A DNA stretch of 64,000 nucleotides from Isoetes taiwanensis (GCA_021234155.1 JAJEKV010000005.1:746001-810000); one strand, 5' to 3'; positions 33,500 through 45,344 are shown, counted from the first letter of the stretch. Program-made: numbers and translations. Notes: generated by a model from the sequence alone, not told the origin.

Positions 33500-35170
33500 A
33501 TTAATTTTAGAACAATGAGAATGATTTTAACACATAGTTTCTTAGTGCTTACTCCTTTCACCGAGGAAATGCAACTGCTTTTGGTACTCTCAAGCAATTG
33601 CTAATGAAGCATATATTGATTGTTGCCCTTACATTATAGAAGAGAGGAGATCAAGTTGTTGACTTAGATATGTTTTTTCTTAAGTTGCAGGTGTTAATCT
33701 GCACAATGCCTTTTGGTAATTTTGAGCTTAGCTTTATTATTTGTTTCTTGTGCCTCGTGTTCATAAAATAGGGCAAAAATCAGGTCCACAGTATCATTAG
33801 ATATTGTTAAGTAGCATTGGACAGATAGAAATAGAATATTAATGATGTGTTACTACATGTTTGATATTAAAAGCGGGTCTAACTATGCAGGTTTGGAACC
33901 ATAGAAAGCGGCAGCCAAGACCGCCACGATAAAGCTCTTGTAATGAAAAGTGAATAAAGTTTGATTATTACTACATGCTTTTGGCATTATGACCAAAAAC
34001 ATTTAAAATTCCCTACTTATATCCCGCAAAATGGGCACCATTAATACTAGATATTAGAAAAATTATTGACTTTGTGACCACCAAAGATTTTTTTCATCCA
34101 AGTGCGAGACCAAATTCGCAGGTGGGGAGATTATGTATGAGTTGTTATATTTGGTCTTCTCTATTTTAGAGACACGATATATCTTATTTGGTGAAGGACG
34201 AAAGTCGCAGGAAAGACAGTATACCCTTATGAAAAGGCAACATAGGTGCCTTTACCCTTCACCTTTACCTTTTTTCTTGATGTATCTTTATGGTACCTAT
34301 CTATCTACTCTTATATAAATCATTCTCGCCAAGATTCGATTCCTTGGATGCCTTATATTTCTGAGTGGAGAAAAAATTGTGAAAAAAAATAGCTCAAAAA
34401 TTCCCAACTCCTGACAGCGAAGCATTGCATTGGTGCTATGAAGTTCTGCCGACATAGCCGGATGCCGCCCTCGTACGCCCTAGTTGTGAAGCGCAGTTCA
34501 TCTAATCCTTTTGTGCATACCATTTTGTGCCTCCGTTGCTTCTACTTCAGCTCCGATTCTATCTTCTAAATCGAGACCCTCTTTCCTTTTGAAATCGTAG
34601 ATTCATCGGATGTTTGCCGATTGCCGTTGCTAACAGATGTTTTTGGAAAGCTCGAGGTGTTCAGGAAATTTCATACAGTTTCCTTTCTTTTGGCATCCAC
34701 TGGCACTGCCATAACTTCTTAAAGGTAAGGATTCGATCCTTGCGTGCATGTTTTTCTTTTACCCTCAATATCTTTTTGTTTCCAGTGTCAAGCCACAACG
34801 TATGGCCAAGAACCTTCCTTTACCCTGATGAAGAGGTAAATCATGACCATTGTTAATGTCAATGATAATCACAAGCATTGGCACTATGTTGATTGTATTA
34901 GTTAAATCATAACACAACCAGGTTATCCTCTTTTCAGAGACTGTGCATATAGTCTTTTGCAGGACCTGGTGATGTAAGGCATTAATAACTATTTGTTACA
35001 GGATTGGATGGATGGAAGTATTGAAACCAGTAGCATTACTTTTCAATGCAGAAGAGAACCTTCATGCACAGGTTACAATGATTTATCACACCATTGTCAG
35101 AGACAAGGACCTCCTCTCCTAAATGATCCCTGAAAAGCAGGCAAAAGTATCTAGCACATTAACTAGTGAG
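33500..35170. other. interval without recognised genes
   Basis: No supported coding region, RNA gene or repeat. Some GT/AG-flanked short frames (34614-34856) exist but carry no recognisable domain. Confidence 0.45.
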
Positions 35171-35309
35171 GCACATCATTGGATATTGGGAAACTCATGG
35201 CAATAACTAATCAAGCCCACATGTGCGTCTTGGATTTATTTGTTTATGTAAATTGGCATGATAACCCTATAGCTTTAAGGACCAAAGCAATGAGGTATTC
35301 TTGGAGAAA

Positions 35310-35720
35310 TAGATCGAGCCAGTTTTTGTTTGCTGATATGGCTAGATCAGGAAATAAAGATGTAGAAACACTTAATAACGGATATGACTTGCCCCTACAT
35401 TTGCTGATGAACACACCGTCAGTACGGGCTCTGGGGTCGTACATTCAAAAGGTACTGGATCTGCGAGCCCACCTTTGCCCCCGCCTGGCTGCCCGCTGAT
35501 CAGGCACTATGGGTACGGTACATGAGTGTATATATTTGTGTGTTTTTGCATTTCGTATATTGGAACAGTTTGTCAGCAGACTGATTGCTGCCACGGTTTT
35601 TCCCTCGAAAACCCTTCGGGGCGGGGGTTTTTTAATCTGGGTAGTAATCCGCTTGCTGCGCTTTTGTATTGGGTCCCATAGACCGATTGGTCTCCGTGGA
35701 CGATAAAAATACCTTCCTTC
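35310..35720 (+). mobile_element. LINE 3' fragment, second copy
   Basis: The frame FADMARSGNKDVETLNNGY ... SVRALGSYIQKVLDLRAHLC ends at 35499 and matches the C-terminus of the copy at 33055-33355 (SVGLLGSYIQKVMDARTQLC). The 3' UTR again has TTTTTCCCTCGAAAACCCTT and GGGTCCCATAGACCGATTGG. Confidence 0.8.
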
Positions 35721-35736
35721 AATTACTGAGCCCTCA

Positions 35737-35930
35737 GTAGTCATTATCTAAGCTTGTCTAGTATCATCATTACTGCAAAGGTTTTTCCCTTGAAAACCTT
35801 TCGAGGCAGGGGTTTTTTAATCCTAGTAGTAATGATTGTACTAGCCCATTGTATGGGTCCCATGACCTATTGGTCTTCGTGGACGTTAAAAAACTATTCT
35901 ATTCTATTCTATTCTTCCTTCCTTCCTTTC
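35737..35930 (+). mobile_element. LINE 3' UTR-only copy with (CTATT)n tail
   Basis: Shares GGTTTTTCCCTTGAAAACCT and GGGTCCCATGACCTATTGGT with the copies above and ends TGGACGTTAAAAAACTATTC plus further CTATT units. A very short 5'-truncated insertion placed directly after the previous copy. Confidence 0.8.
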
Positions 35931-36061
35931 AACAAACATTCCTGTTTTTTTTAACATCCATGATCATATTTTGTCTCCCCTTCTAGTTTTGCTGATATTC
36001 CCATCATATAGGGTGGTGCTTTAAAGTATATTTTTTGTTCTACTTTTAGGTTCGAAGTGCA

Positions 36062-36256
36062 ATGGGGATTTTAAACTCAAGAAAGCAATATCATAGTGTA
36101 GAGAGCACATACGTGCAAAACATAACAACATATAGCTTTCTGGGACTGGAGACAAATCGCAGGATTAGTTACAATGAAAAAGAAAAATTACTGGAGGAAG
36201 AGCCCAAAAATTGTTTTGAGGAGCTAGTTAAGTTGGCCAAGGATGAAGATATATAA
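36062..36256 (+). other. unassigned open frame after a splice-acceptor-like site
   Basis: A 64-residue frame rich in E, K and N (ISYNEKEKLLEEEPKNCFEE), preceded by a pyrimidine-rich TACTTTTAG. I recognise no family; it may be a stray exon of a lost gene or chance. Confidence 0.2.
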
Positions 36257-36567
36257 AAAATAAACAATGATATCTAACAAGTTTCACCTCATTTAAATGA
36301 GAAAGTGCTTGAACTTCAATGTCAAGTAAACCAAATTTGCTCTTAAAGGAAGGATTGAATGGTAGATTCAATAAAAAGAAACAATTTTGATACCTTGCAA
36401 TAAACATTGGGCCTAAAATGCAACTTAATGTGGTTCTTCAATCTTGAACTTTATATGTGGATAAAATTATGGAACATGATGGTTTTCACCATAAATTGAT
36501 TAATTTGACCCAATAAACAAGTGAGTTGATGGGGCCTTTGGACTGATCACTCACTGTAACAAATGCA

Positions 36568-36911
36568 AGAATACCCCAAAAGTCTGGAACTCCAGCAATG
36601 CAAAATCTCTTGTGAATTTACACTTAATTCAAGCTTAGATATGGATTGCAACTAAATAGTGGAAGGAATCGACAACAAGCATCACCGTTCTCTCTGTTTC
36701 TTAGTTACAGTGCAGTTCGGCAACAGTTCGGCAAGTCTATAATGCATTGAAAGGAGAAATACCAGAGTCTTTGTGGTCAAACAGAAATATAGACTATGGT
36801 AAGCTAAGGGCTTTTGGCTGCTCAGCCTATGCGCATATTCCAAAGGAAAGCAGAAAAATCATCAAAAATGGCAAGAATACCTCAAAAGTCTGGAACTCCA
36901 GCAATGCAAAA
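36568..36911 (+). repeat. ~42-bp direct repeat flanking a copia fragment
   Basis: GCAAGAATACCCCAAAAGTC...CCAGCAATGCAAAATC at about 36565-36606 recurs, with one or two changes, at about 36870-36911. The region between carries the copia integrase fragment. Confidence 0.7.
36740..36870 (+). pseudogene. copia integrase C-terminal fragment
   Basis: The frame reads GEIPESLWSNRNIDYGKLRA then FGCSAYAHIPKESRKI, the conserved block after the integrase core of copia elements (P-E-x-x-W ... LRxFGCxAYxHxPKExR). Only this short piece remains. Confidence 0.75.
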
Positions 36912-36969
36912 TCATCAAAAATAGCATTGGGCAAAACCCCTATAACTCGATTAGTGAATAGACATTGAT

Positions 36970-37715
36970 CATTCTCCAAAAGTAGCACTTGATCTTATGC
37001 AATTTGTGATTAAAAGGGGCTTTGAATATAAGATTATCATCATTAAGGTTGAATCTTAACCAATAAACAACTTCAACATTGAAATGGCATTTTCCCTTAG
37101 TTAGTAAGGATTTATTTAAATGCTAACTACTTCTAAAACATCGTGGAGAGTAGCATTGTCTGAGTCGATACTTGCAATTTGAATCTCAAATTTTGAATAG
37201 ATACTTAAAGTAACACCATTTTCTTCGATATGAAGGCAAAGCATCATGGTATGAGATCGAGTTGAAGATGATTTTCACATCGGTTGGAAGTTGACACGTA
37301 TCCCCTCTAATCTAATAGACTTCGAAAAAAAAGAGATGTTCCAGGCGGCCGCCGCGATAAATTTCCTGTATATATAACACACATCATTCAATATTCAATA
37401 TTCGTGTTTTCTGTTATTGTGGTGCGCGTACTTCTTTAACCGGCAGGCTTTCAGATTAGCGCATCCCTGGCCGTTGATTGCTGCCCTGTGATAGGGCATA
37501 ACAGGCAAGTGGAAACAGGGAAGAAGAGCAGCAGCGTTGCAACTTTGCCCTGGATTCACCGGGAGGATTTTTGCCCCGGATTGAATGCTTAATCTAGGCT
37601 AGGACTTGATAACCGAAAACTCCCTCGATAACCCGATCTTTGGCCCTTCGAAGCTGTGATAACCGAGCTATGGAAGCTCCAATCCTAGGTATGGATGAGG
37701 CAGCTTGCCTGCCCG
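36970..37715. other. interval without recognised genes
   Basis: No supported feature. A GC-rich patch near 37340-37360 (GGCGGCCGCCG) stands out in AT-rich DNA but is too short to interpret. Confidence 0.45.
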
Positions 37716-37721
37716 GTTAAA

Positions 37722-37826
37722 GGGGATAAACACCCCTGCTCGCCCATTACCTCAGATAAATGGGCTCGCCCCTCCGGGCTCGCCCATTTATCTGAGGTAA
37801 TGGGCTCTCAGGAGTGTTTATCCCCT
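37722..37826. mobile_element. snap-back (foldback) element with ~45-bp arms
   Basis: GGGGATAAACACCCCTG...GCCCATTACCTCAGATAAAT pairs with ATTTATCTGAGGTAATGGGC...CAGGAGTGTTTATCCCC. A short GC-rich loop lies around 37770-37780. Only a few mismatches. It could be a foldback MITE or, if transcribed, a small-RNA-type hairpin precursor. It lies about 340 bp upstream of the dehydrogenase coding start. Confidence 0.8.
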
Positions 37827-37904
37827 TCTTCTCTTGTGTTTTTTTAGTAAACTAGCAATGTTTAACAGTTCTGGCCTCAATGTTTATGCATTGCTTAAAC
37901 ACAT

Positions 37905-37973
37905 TTGCAACGTGGGTGGAACTTGGATATCCTAAGGGGCAACGTGGCTGGAACTTGGATATCCTAAGGGGCA
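37905..37973 (+). repeat. two-copy 34-bp tandem repeat
   Basis: CAACGTGGGTGGAACTTGGA then TATCCTAAGGGG is followed directly by a second copy (CAACGTGGCTGGAACTTGGA...). It lies in the upstream region of the dehydrogenase gene. Confidence 0.75.
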
Positions 37974-38169
37974 GTATGCACTTCCAATACGGAATTTGTT
38001 CTAACGTGGCAACAACGTTAAGCATTTGTACGAACGTGAGTACGTGGGGACTAACCTCCCATTATACGTGCAAATTAAAAAATATGTCTTATATAGACCA
38101 CCTAGAAGCTGCAGCATGCATCCCAACTCAGAGTCTTTGTTAAGAACCTTCAATTCTCAGAACTACACT

Positions 38170-39705
38170 ATGAAGCCTACAGGCGAGATGGTACCTGCTA
38201 AACCAGCAGTAACAGTGGCATCTCGACCGAGGGTTCTAGTGGCAGAAACAATAAGCGATTCAGGTTTGGATCTGCTAAGAAAATTCGCGAAGGTGGACTG
38301 CGCGGGCAATCTTTCGGCGGAGGAACTGTGCTGCATTGTTCCTCTATACGACGCGCTCATTGTGAGGAATGCAACCAAGGTAACAAGGAAGGTTTTGGCA
38401 GCATCGGGTGGAAGGCTCAAGGTTGTGGGAAGAGCAGGGGTCGGACTCGAGAATGTGGATCTAGAAGCTGCAACAGAATTTGGATGTTTGGTTATAAACC
38501 TGCCTAATGCCAATACTACTGCCACTGCAGAACATGCCATCGCTTTGCTTGCTTCCATGGCTCGCAATATACCTCAGGCTTCTGCTGCTCTTAAATCCGG
38601 TACGTCTTCTTCCCTTTTTTTTCCCTACATTTGGGTTTTCTTCTGTTATATATTCCATCACTGTTTATCCGTTCTCTTCTCATATGACTTAATCCATCTC
38701 TATCTATTCTAGCTTATCTTATCTGCGCATTTAATCTTACAATATAATAAAATAGAAATTTATTAGATATTTTTATTCTATTATATTATTGTATTTTTTG
38801 ACCACCTCCACACAAATAATTTAATTTAATTTAATTTATTGACCAAGCCATTTAGGCCCCCACGCTCTATGGCAAAAGAATACAGATCTATTTGGCACTT
38901 CCCTCCAACACCTCCCCTATCATTGTGCTATATATTTTGAAGCTAAATGATTTTTGAATATGGAATACTTTCTTATTCAATTGTTGTAACTATAAATCAT
39001 AATAGCACACGTCTTTCAGGAAAATGGGGGCGTAATGAATATACTGGTGTTTCCTTAGCTGGCAAGACTCTTGCGGTGATGGGATTTGGTAATATAGGAT
39101 TTGAGGTGGCCAAAAAGGCTAAGGGGCTCGATATGCATGTTGTTGCGCATGATCCTTACGCCCCAGTTGATAGAGCTCATGCCATTGGTGTGGAATTAGT
39201 CTCCTTTGATGAAGCATTAGCTCAAGCGGATTTCATTTCTCTTCACATGCCTCTCACTCCAACCACCAATAGAATTTTTGATGATAAGGCATTTGCAAAG
39301 GTCAAGCATGGTGTCCGCATTGTCAATGCTGCACGAGGAGGTGTCATTGATGACGAGGCATTAGTTCGTGCACTCAATGCTGGAATTGTTGCACAAGTAT
39401 TATGTTTTTCAAAATTCACATGATAAGACTAATTAATTTATATCCATCATCTAAATTTTCTTTTCATACATGCAGGCTGCATTAGATGTCTTTACAGAAG
39501 AACCACCTCCAAAGGATAGTAAACTTGTCCAACACGAAAATGTAATTGTCACACCCCATCTTGGAGCGAATACAGTGGAAGCCCAGGTGTGCAATTCTAG
39601 TAGATGCAGAAGCATATAATGTAGCTATCTGATGTGATTTGATTTTGATATCAGGAAGCTGTAGCTTTGGAAATTGCAAGAGCTGTAATTATTGCATTGA
39701 ATGGG
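38170..39705 (+). pseudogene. PGDH: D-3-phosphoglycerate dehydrogenase gene, 3'-truncated
   Basis: The enzyme makes 3-phosphohydroxypyruvate, the first step of the phosphorylated serine pathway in plastids. Exons: 38170-38599, 39020-39395, 39476-39586 and 39655 to about 39705, with GT-AG borders. Recognisable parts are RPRVLVAETISDSGLDLL, VVGRAGVGLENVDL, the Rossmann motif GFGNIGFEVAKKA, substrate/catalytic blocks NAARGGVIDDEAL (Arg), DVFTEEPP (Glu) and TPHLGANT (His). After EAVALEIARAVIIALNG the normal sequence stops: a NAPIL-like piece follows in another frame, and the intervening (ASB) and ACT regulatory domains are missing. The first Met chosen (38170) gives no obvious transit peptide; in-frame upstream ATGs at 38026 and about 38116 exist but look unlike a plastid leader. 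I call it a truncated gene, possibly expressed but not a full enzyme. Confidence 0.8.
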
Positions 39706-39709
39706 GAAT

Positions 39710-40437
39710 GCTCCTATACTTCAGGTTGAGGTGTTGGTTCAGGTTGAGGTGGTCACAATTGGAATTGAAAAAAAGAAAGATGTTCGTCAAGAAATAGTCT
39801 CATTATTTAGGAGTGTTTGTTTACTTGGCTATTTAAGATTAGTTTGTAAATGTGGTAGTCAATCTATACTGGCAAGGCGAGCTTGTGACTCATTTTAGAT
39901 TGTATAATCATACATATCGATATGATAACTACATTTCTACTTTAAAATAAACAAATTTTAAAAGCCCAGTTGAAAGAATATTGGACGGTCTGGAAATTAA
40001 TAAATGGTAATTGAATATGCAACTTTGAGAAAAAGTTTGTCCTGAATTAATTATTTCTTACATGAAACCTGAAGTGTGTTGAAAAGAATGAAGAAGGTAT
40101 GTGGATGAATATTTCTCCATTTCTCCCTAGTATTTTAATAGTCACGATGAATATATTAGCGAGAATTAATAGTTTTAGCTAGAAGGAACTCGATATAAAG
40201 GAAAACTAGAACTTAATACGGTAAGTTGTTTGAAGTAATATAGAATATACAGTTTAAGATATTGTAATCAGGAAACAATTATCAGGATGGAGCTGATTAG
40301 ATTTGAGTGCAGCATCACAAGTGAATTGAAATGAATTGAATTGATTTGTTTGTGGCGGGCGTTTACTTGCCCATCATAGCTGGTAAGGCCAACAAGAGCG
40401 GGCTCTTCTTTGTCAGAAAATGCTTCTGCATTTATGG
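39710..40437. other. interval after the truncated dehydrogenase
   Basis: No recognisable ACT-domain exon or other gene; AT-rich with short frames only. Confidence 0.45.
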
Positions 40438-41477
40438 TTAAGGTAGGGTCCCCAGCAAAGGTGCACTTAAGGAAAAAGCTCCCTGGGAATCCATATCAGA
40501 AGGCCAAATCCTGAAATGTGACATTCTAGAACTAAATCTGATTGTTCTCCAACTTAAAACTAAATGTGCAATTCATTATTTGCAATCAAAGTCAGGGGGT
40601 CTGGACCCCTAATGGTGAGGCATATTCTGCAATGGTGCACTACAGTTCTGTGAGGCAGATGCCCACAATGGTGCAGTCATGATTATTTGTTATGTGTTGA
40701 CATCACCATGGTGATGGCATTCTGATCATCCATGTGCATACTATACTTACCTTAAGGGTGATGGTTGCTCATCTATCTGGCATACTATAAAATCTCAATG
40801 CTGCAATCTAAAACAATAGCTCAGAATTCATATATACTCAAAGTTTCAAGGGATTTGAACTCCTATTGGAACTCACCACTTTCCATCAAACTTATCTGCA
40901 AAATAGAAAGCATATTGTTAGTTAATTGAATGAGAAACATCATCATAAAGTAAGAGGCCATGGAAACTAAAAGGCACCTGCTAGAGGGATCCTATCCATG
41001 GAACATTCTACAGCAAAATGACCACAAATAGGATCCCTCATGAAAATTATCAACACCAAGACTCTTAAAAACATAAATCCTCAATTCCCTATAGCAACCT
41101 GCTATATATTACACATGAACATGAACAGTATATTGCTTAAAAAATAAAAGTTGAATATATTCTACTGCTATGTGACAGTCATATGGAAGTAAAACTATTT
41201 TATCTCTTTAACAAGGTTTCAATCCATACATGGTTGTGCTAATGATAAGAGAAACATATTTTTAAAGTCCTAAACTTTTAAGATGACTATCAACTTCAGC
41301 TTTGTATAGGTCATCTAGTGTCTTCAGTTTTTTGCCACTTTCAAAATCATCAATGCATTCTTCAAAATCAGAATCAGAATCAGAATCATCAAGTCTTCTT
41401 TTCTTCATGAAATGTTCTTGATCTTCAACATCTGCAACATCATGACTATTAAGTATTGGTATGTTTTACAAATAAAT

Positions 41478-42297
41478 TCAATTCATATCGTTTGGGCCAT
41501 CCTCCACTTCTATAGGCTGCGGAACATGATCAAGTGAAGCATTCAACACTTTAACTTCTACTTGATTCCCTGAAATTATAACGACTTCTTGATCATCTTG
41601 CATTTCTGATTCTACCATTTTAAGTGTCTTTTTCCTAAGCCTCTTTGGTCTCATTGCAATTTCCTCTTGGTCTTGCAAGGCAGACTTTTCTAAAGCAGCC
41701 TTTTCTAAAGCTCCCTTCTTCTCTTCCCTCAACTTTTTGTCTTCCACTTTTCTTTTTTTTTTCTCTATCTTCTTGGCCTCCTTCCTTTGTGCTTGAATTT
41801 GATTTTTTTCTTCCACCTGCTCCTACCTTAGCCTAGCTGCCTCCTCATATTGTCTTTGATGCTCCAATTTGGCATGCACCATCTCATCTAAAGTCACATA
41901 TAAATGGCCCTTCAGATCCTCAGGCAATCTGAGTCTTTTGGGCCTGCTGGTTGAAGGGGCATTTGTAGCTGTATGAGCAACATCTGCTAGTGCAGCAAGC
42001 GCATTATCATTCCTGGAATACCTGCAGTTTACTTTCAACAATTAATTCTCACTTATATAAATATTAAGCTTTATGGAAATGAAATTGTTTACTTACCATT
42101 GTTAATAGAGTGAGGCACTTCTGTGTTAGCTTTAGTTCCATCCCCTTCTCGTCCATTTGCCTCGTTGGAATCATCTTCAACTCTATCATTAGTACTTGCT
42201 GCTATAACTCCATCATCATCAACAATATTTGGAACATGTTTCAAAAGCGTCTCCTGCACCTGCCCTTGCAGCTGATCTTTCTTGCTCCATTCTATCC
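41478..42297 (-). pseudogene. Lys/Glu-rich coiled-coil protein gene with an in-frame stop
   Basis: Exon 41478-42021 reads SRPKRLRLPEDLKGHLYVTL, DEMVHAKLEHQRQYEEAARL, then a single in-frame TAG at 41823-41825. It continues in the same frame with EEKNQIQAQRKEAKKIEKKK and a long K/E-rich stretch predicted to be coiled coil, ending EVEDGPNDMN. Upstream, after a GT donor at 42092-42096, another acidic frame (HVPNIVDDDGVIAAS) runs to about 42297, though its phase does not fit the splice well. No known domain recognised. PKRLR repeats look like nuclear-localisation signals. Probably the cargo or accessory gene of the surrounding TIR element. Confidence 0.4.
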
Positions 42298-42513
42298 GCT
42301 AATGGTTCTGGTTGAACCCTTGGTTCCCATATATATTACTTTGACTAAGGGCCTGAGACAATGAATTAGAGACTATATTAGTGGCCAGATCTTCTCTAGA
42401 AGATTCAACATCATACTTACTATGCATAAAATGATGAGACATTGATGAAGAACCTCGCCTAATATAGCGATCTCCCAACCAGGGAAAGCATGCGAGACAT
42501 GCATGTTCGCCCC

Positions 42514-42556
42514 CTCTAGAATCTCGATCCGAGGGCTCGGATCGATGGGATTCTAG
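42514..42556. repeat. short foldback around CTAGAATC...GATTCTAG
   Basis: TCTAGAATCTCGATCCGAG pairs with CTCGGATCGATGGGATTCTAG around a single-base to few-base loop, with two to three mismatches. Confidence 0.7.
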
Positions 42557-44411
42557 AATGGGGCTCGCATGAAAACGACAAAAACCTCCCGAATAGAAAA
42601 GAACTTCCTTATCAAAAATGAGATCAAGGGCGAAGGTCAAAGGATTGTGGCCAAAGAAGAGGTAAGACTGAGAAAGGACATGCCACAGCATGAAAGAAAT
42701 GCCAAATTGGTCAATCCAAGCAGGGAGAAGCCCCTCCCCTGCATGGTTTCAAAGAATAGAGAATCAGGTACTGCTGAGATAGTAAGCACAAAAATTGAAG
42801 GGAATCAATTCAAAAGGCAACCAAACCCACAGAAATGAAAAAAGCGATGGTCTAATAACTTAAAGCATGCAAAAAAAACAATGAAAGTGTATCGTAATCC
42901 ATCTATGGTTTAGGAAAGCACCATTCAGAAAATTTATAGCACCATCAATGGCACCCTTATAGCCAACAAAGAAACGGATTTGCCATCAAGAACACATCTC
43001 CCGCCATCCCCAAGATTAGACCTTGCCATGGCGCAGGAATAGAGCATGCTAAACTGGAAAGACTTCCTCGCCACATGCGAATAGGGCAGCGCCATTTCGG
43101 ATGCCAAATGGGCCAACAGGGTTCTGCCAACATTGTGAAATTTGAGGCTCCAATATCGCCCCTTAAGTGTTAAGGGGCCTGCACCATTGGCGGAGACCCT
43201 ACCTTAGTTATCTTTGGAATATAGCTTCAGTGTAATGATAACACAACTAAAAATTCAATTGTCTTTCTCTCATAGCTTTTTTAGAGCCACCATCGCCATA
43301 GCTCTAGTTGTGGCATTCAAAATCATGTTGCAGCAGATACTCAATTCTATTACACTCAATTCTGCTAGAGCAAATCTAAATTTCCACCTCCAGTAAACTG
43401 ATCAAAAATTGGCTGCCGAATCTGCAGTGCCAATGTGCTGGCCTATCAAGATATCAATTCGTAGAGAAAGTTCCCCATTTTTCTGACTAATCCGGCCCTA
43501 GAAACTTGCCTCCAATTCTTAGATTAAAAATTCGTGTATAGTCCCTTGATTTTGATTCCTGATAGTAATTCATAATTCATATCAGAATATAAAGAATTTT
43601 GACGTGTATATAGGTGAAATTTCCTATCTTAAGCACAACAGACATTTATCAGATATCACCTTAGAGTCATGATGAATTTGCTGGGTCACAATTGTACAAT
43701 GTACCCAAGCTAGGTCTCATAGTAACTGCATATCTTCTTTTTCCCAATGTTATGTTTTCACAGTAGTAGTTGTATTGCCATTCGATTCAGTGATGGCTTT
43801 CTTGCCCTTCCTTCATCTGGTCCTCTTATCCTTCTCTCTCTTTTTCTTCTCATTCATGTCAACCAAGGTGTAATCACTGGGAATCAGAAAAGGATCGAAG
43901 CCTGTCGCACAAGCAACCTCCGGCTCAAAAATCGCCAAGGCTTATTGAGAAATTTTGGGGCCCATGATCATACTCATGAATTTGCATCCTCTGAACATTT
44001 TAGGTTAGGTGGTCATACAGAAAAGATCTGGCAGCATTAAGGTATGCCTAGGCATAACAACATATTGAGTACAAGTTATAGAGATGTGTTTGATAGATTA
44101 AACTTACTAGACAACGATTTACTTGAATCTTGAATTCGAGTGTGCAAAAGTTGTCCCAATGGGGTGTTTTCTTTGTGAATGGTGGCCATTGGTCCATTGC
44201 AGTTATTGGCAGTTGTTAGGCCTTTAGCACAGAGATTCTCAAGGATCTGTGCATTATTTGTGGCATTACTGAGCTCTTGAATTTCTTGGGGCATGGTTGC
44301 AATGTCAGACCGGTGAATACATGAACTCGACTTTCAGCCCAGAGTATGCCTTTCTTTCTTAGTTTTACGCACTGACTGGGGCTTCTACACTGCACTCACT
44401 GCAGTTATGTA

Positions 44412-44693
44412 AGCATGACGAGGAAGAACTGAAGTGCGTTGTTCGAGCAACCTCTTTATGTGCTCAAAATTCTCCAGAGCGTAGGCCAACAATGATGGAA
44501 GTGGTGCAACTATTAAGGGAGAATCTAAAGGCAAAATTCCCAGGCTAGAGAACGAGCAAAGGGTAAAACTTGAAACATTTCAATATGAGGCAGAGTTGCT
44601 AGAGGCAGATGACTCCATTTCAGCTGGAGAGCTTAAAGTACAACCAAGTAGGAATACACTGCAACTCTCAAATGATATGGCTGTGTCTTGTTG
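44412..44693 (+). pseudogene. receptor-like kinase C-terminal fragment
   Basis: The frame reads EEELKCVVRATSLCAQNSPE then RRPTMMEVVQLLRENL, the alpha-H/alpha-I end of plant receptor-like kinases (C-A-x-x-x-P-x-x-R-P-x-M-x-x-V-V). After a 1-base frame break near 44545 it continues with an acidic tail ending LQLSNDMAVSC and a stop at about 44693. No catalytic part is present. Confidence 0.7.
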
Positions 44694-45224
44694 ACTGGTT
44701 CAATTTTTAATTGAAATGCCAGCTTTATATGGAGCTATTTGGTTTGAATTTTGAATCAAGTTAGTGCCTCCTCCCAACAGGAAAGATGACTAGTTTGGTT
44801 TTGCTTTATTGCTAAAAAAATGTCGACCAAAGATCACCTGAAGTCTTGTATCATTCAATATGTGGAATCCTTACCCAATTTTTAATCTTTATCTCAAAAC
44901 TTGATAAATTATGGTACTTTTCTATGTTGAAAAAGGCTGAAAAGTTGTCAAAGGAACGTAATGCTTTCTTTCTTCTCGAGCAGAATATAGATTATGTCCT
45001 TTCTCATGGATGATAACAGATCCTGGAAGCTGATCCCCAACTGATGCATAAGTGACTACTCATAGATATAAAAAAGCTATGTTACTTATAGATACAAAAA
45101 AAGCCATGTTCTATAGGGCAAGGCCGATTGATGCCTCATGTGAATGCAAAAAAAAAAAAAAAAAAAAAAAAAAAACTAGCAAGAAGCACACCAGAAGGCT
45201 TTAGCAAGGTAAGACTTGTTAGGC

Positions 45225-45310
45225 ACAAGATGTTTTAATATCATGAGAAGTGAGGATGTAGTTTCAAGTGAAAGCTTGCCTACCATGGGTACATATTCCG
45301 TAAATTAGGC
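45225..45310 (+). pseudogene. PPR-like fragment, left of element 2
   Basis: ATGTTTTAATATCATGAGAA...GATGTAGTTTCAAGTGA closely resembles 54457-54497 (TGTTTTAATCTCATGAGAAG...GATGTAGTTCCAAGTGA), which encodes the PPR stretch CFNLMRSQDVVPSEFTF. Together with 53846-54845 it shows that element 2 landed inside a PPR pseudogene. Confidence 0.65.
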
Positions 45311-45314
45311 AAGA

Positions 45315-45344
45315 AACAAGGTTTAAAATGAAACGCACTTATTT
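45315..45344 (+). repeat. left terminal inverted repeat of element 2
   Basis: 30-bp repeat AACAAGGTTTAAAATGAAAC plus GCACTTATTT, one mismatch to the right end. Next to it is a second GTGCGTTT-containing subterminal stretch (45348-45368) that also has an inverted partner at 53786-53806. Confidence 0.92.

Larger units (their letters stand above)
40439..43204. mobile_element. 2.8-kb TIR transposon carrying a Lys/Glu-rich gene
   Basis: The left end TAAGGTAGGGTCCCCAGCAA then AGGTGCA (from 40439) and the right end read in reverse (TAAGGTAGGGTCTCCGCCAA then TGGTGCA, ending 43204) match at about 24 of 28 positions. I could not define a clean target duplication, so the superfamily is open. It contains the minus-strand frames at 41478-42297 and a foldback at 42514-42556 but no transposase that I recognise, so it is probably non-autonomous. 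Confidence 0.7.

Noticed and set aside
45149-45176. Long poly-A run as a retrocopy tail
   Set aside because: No recognisable gene or LINE sequence directly upstream; an isolated homopolymer is not enough.
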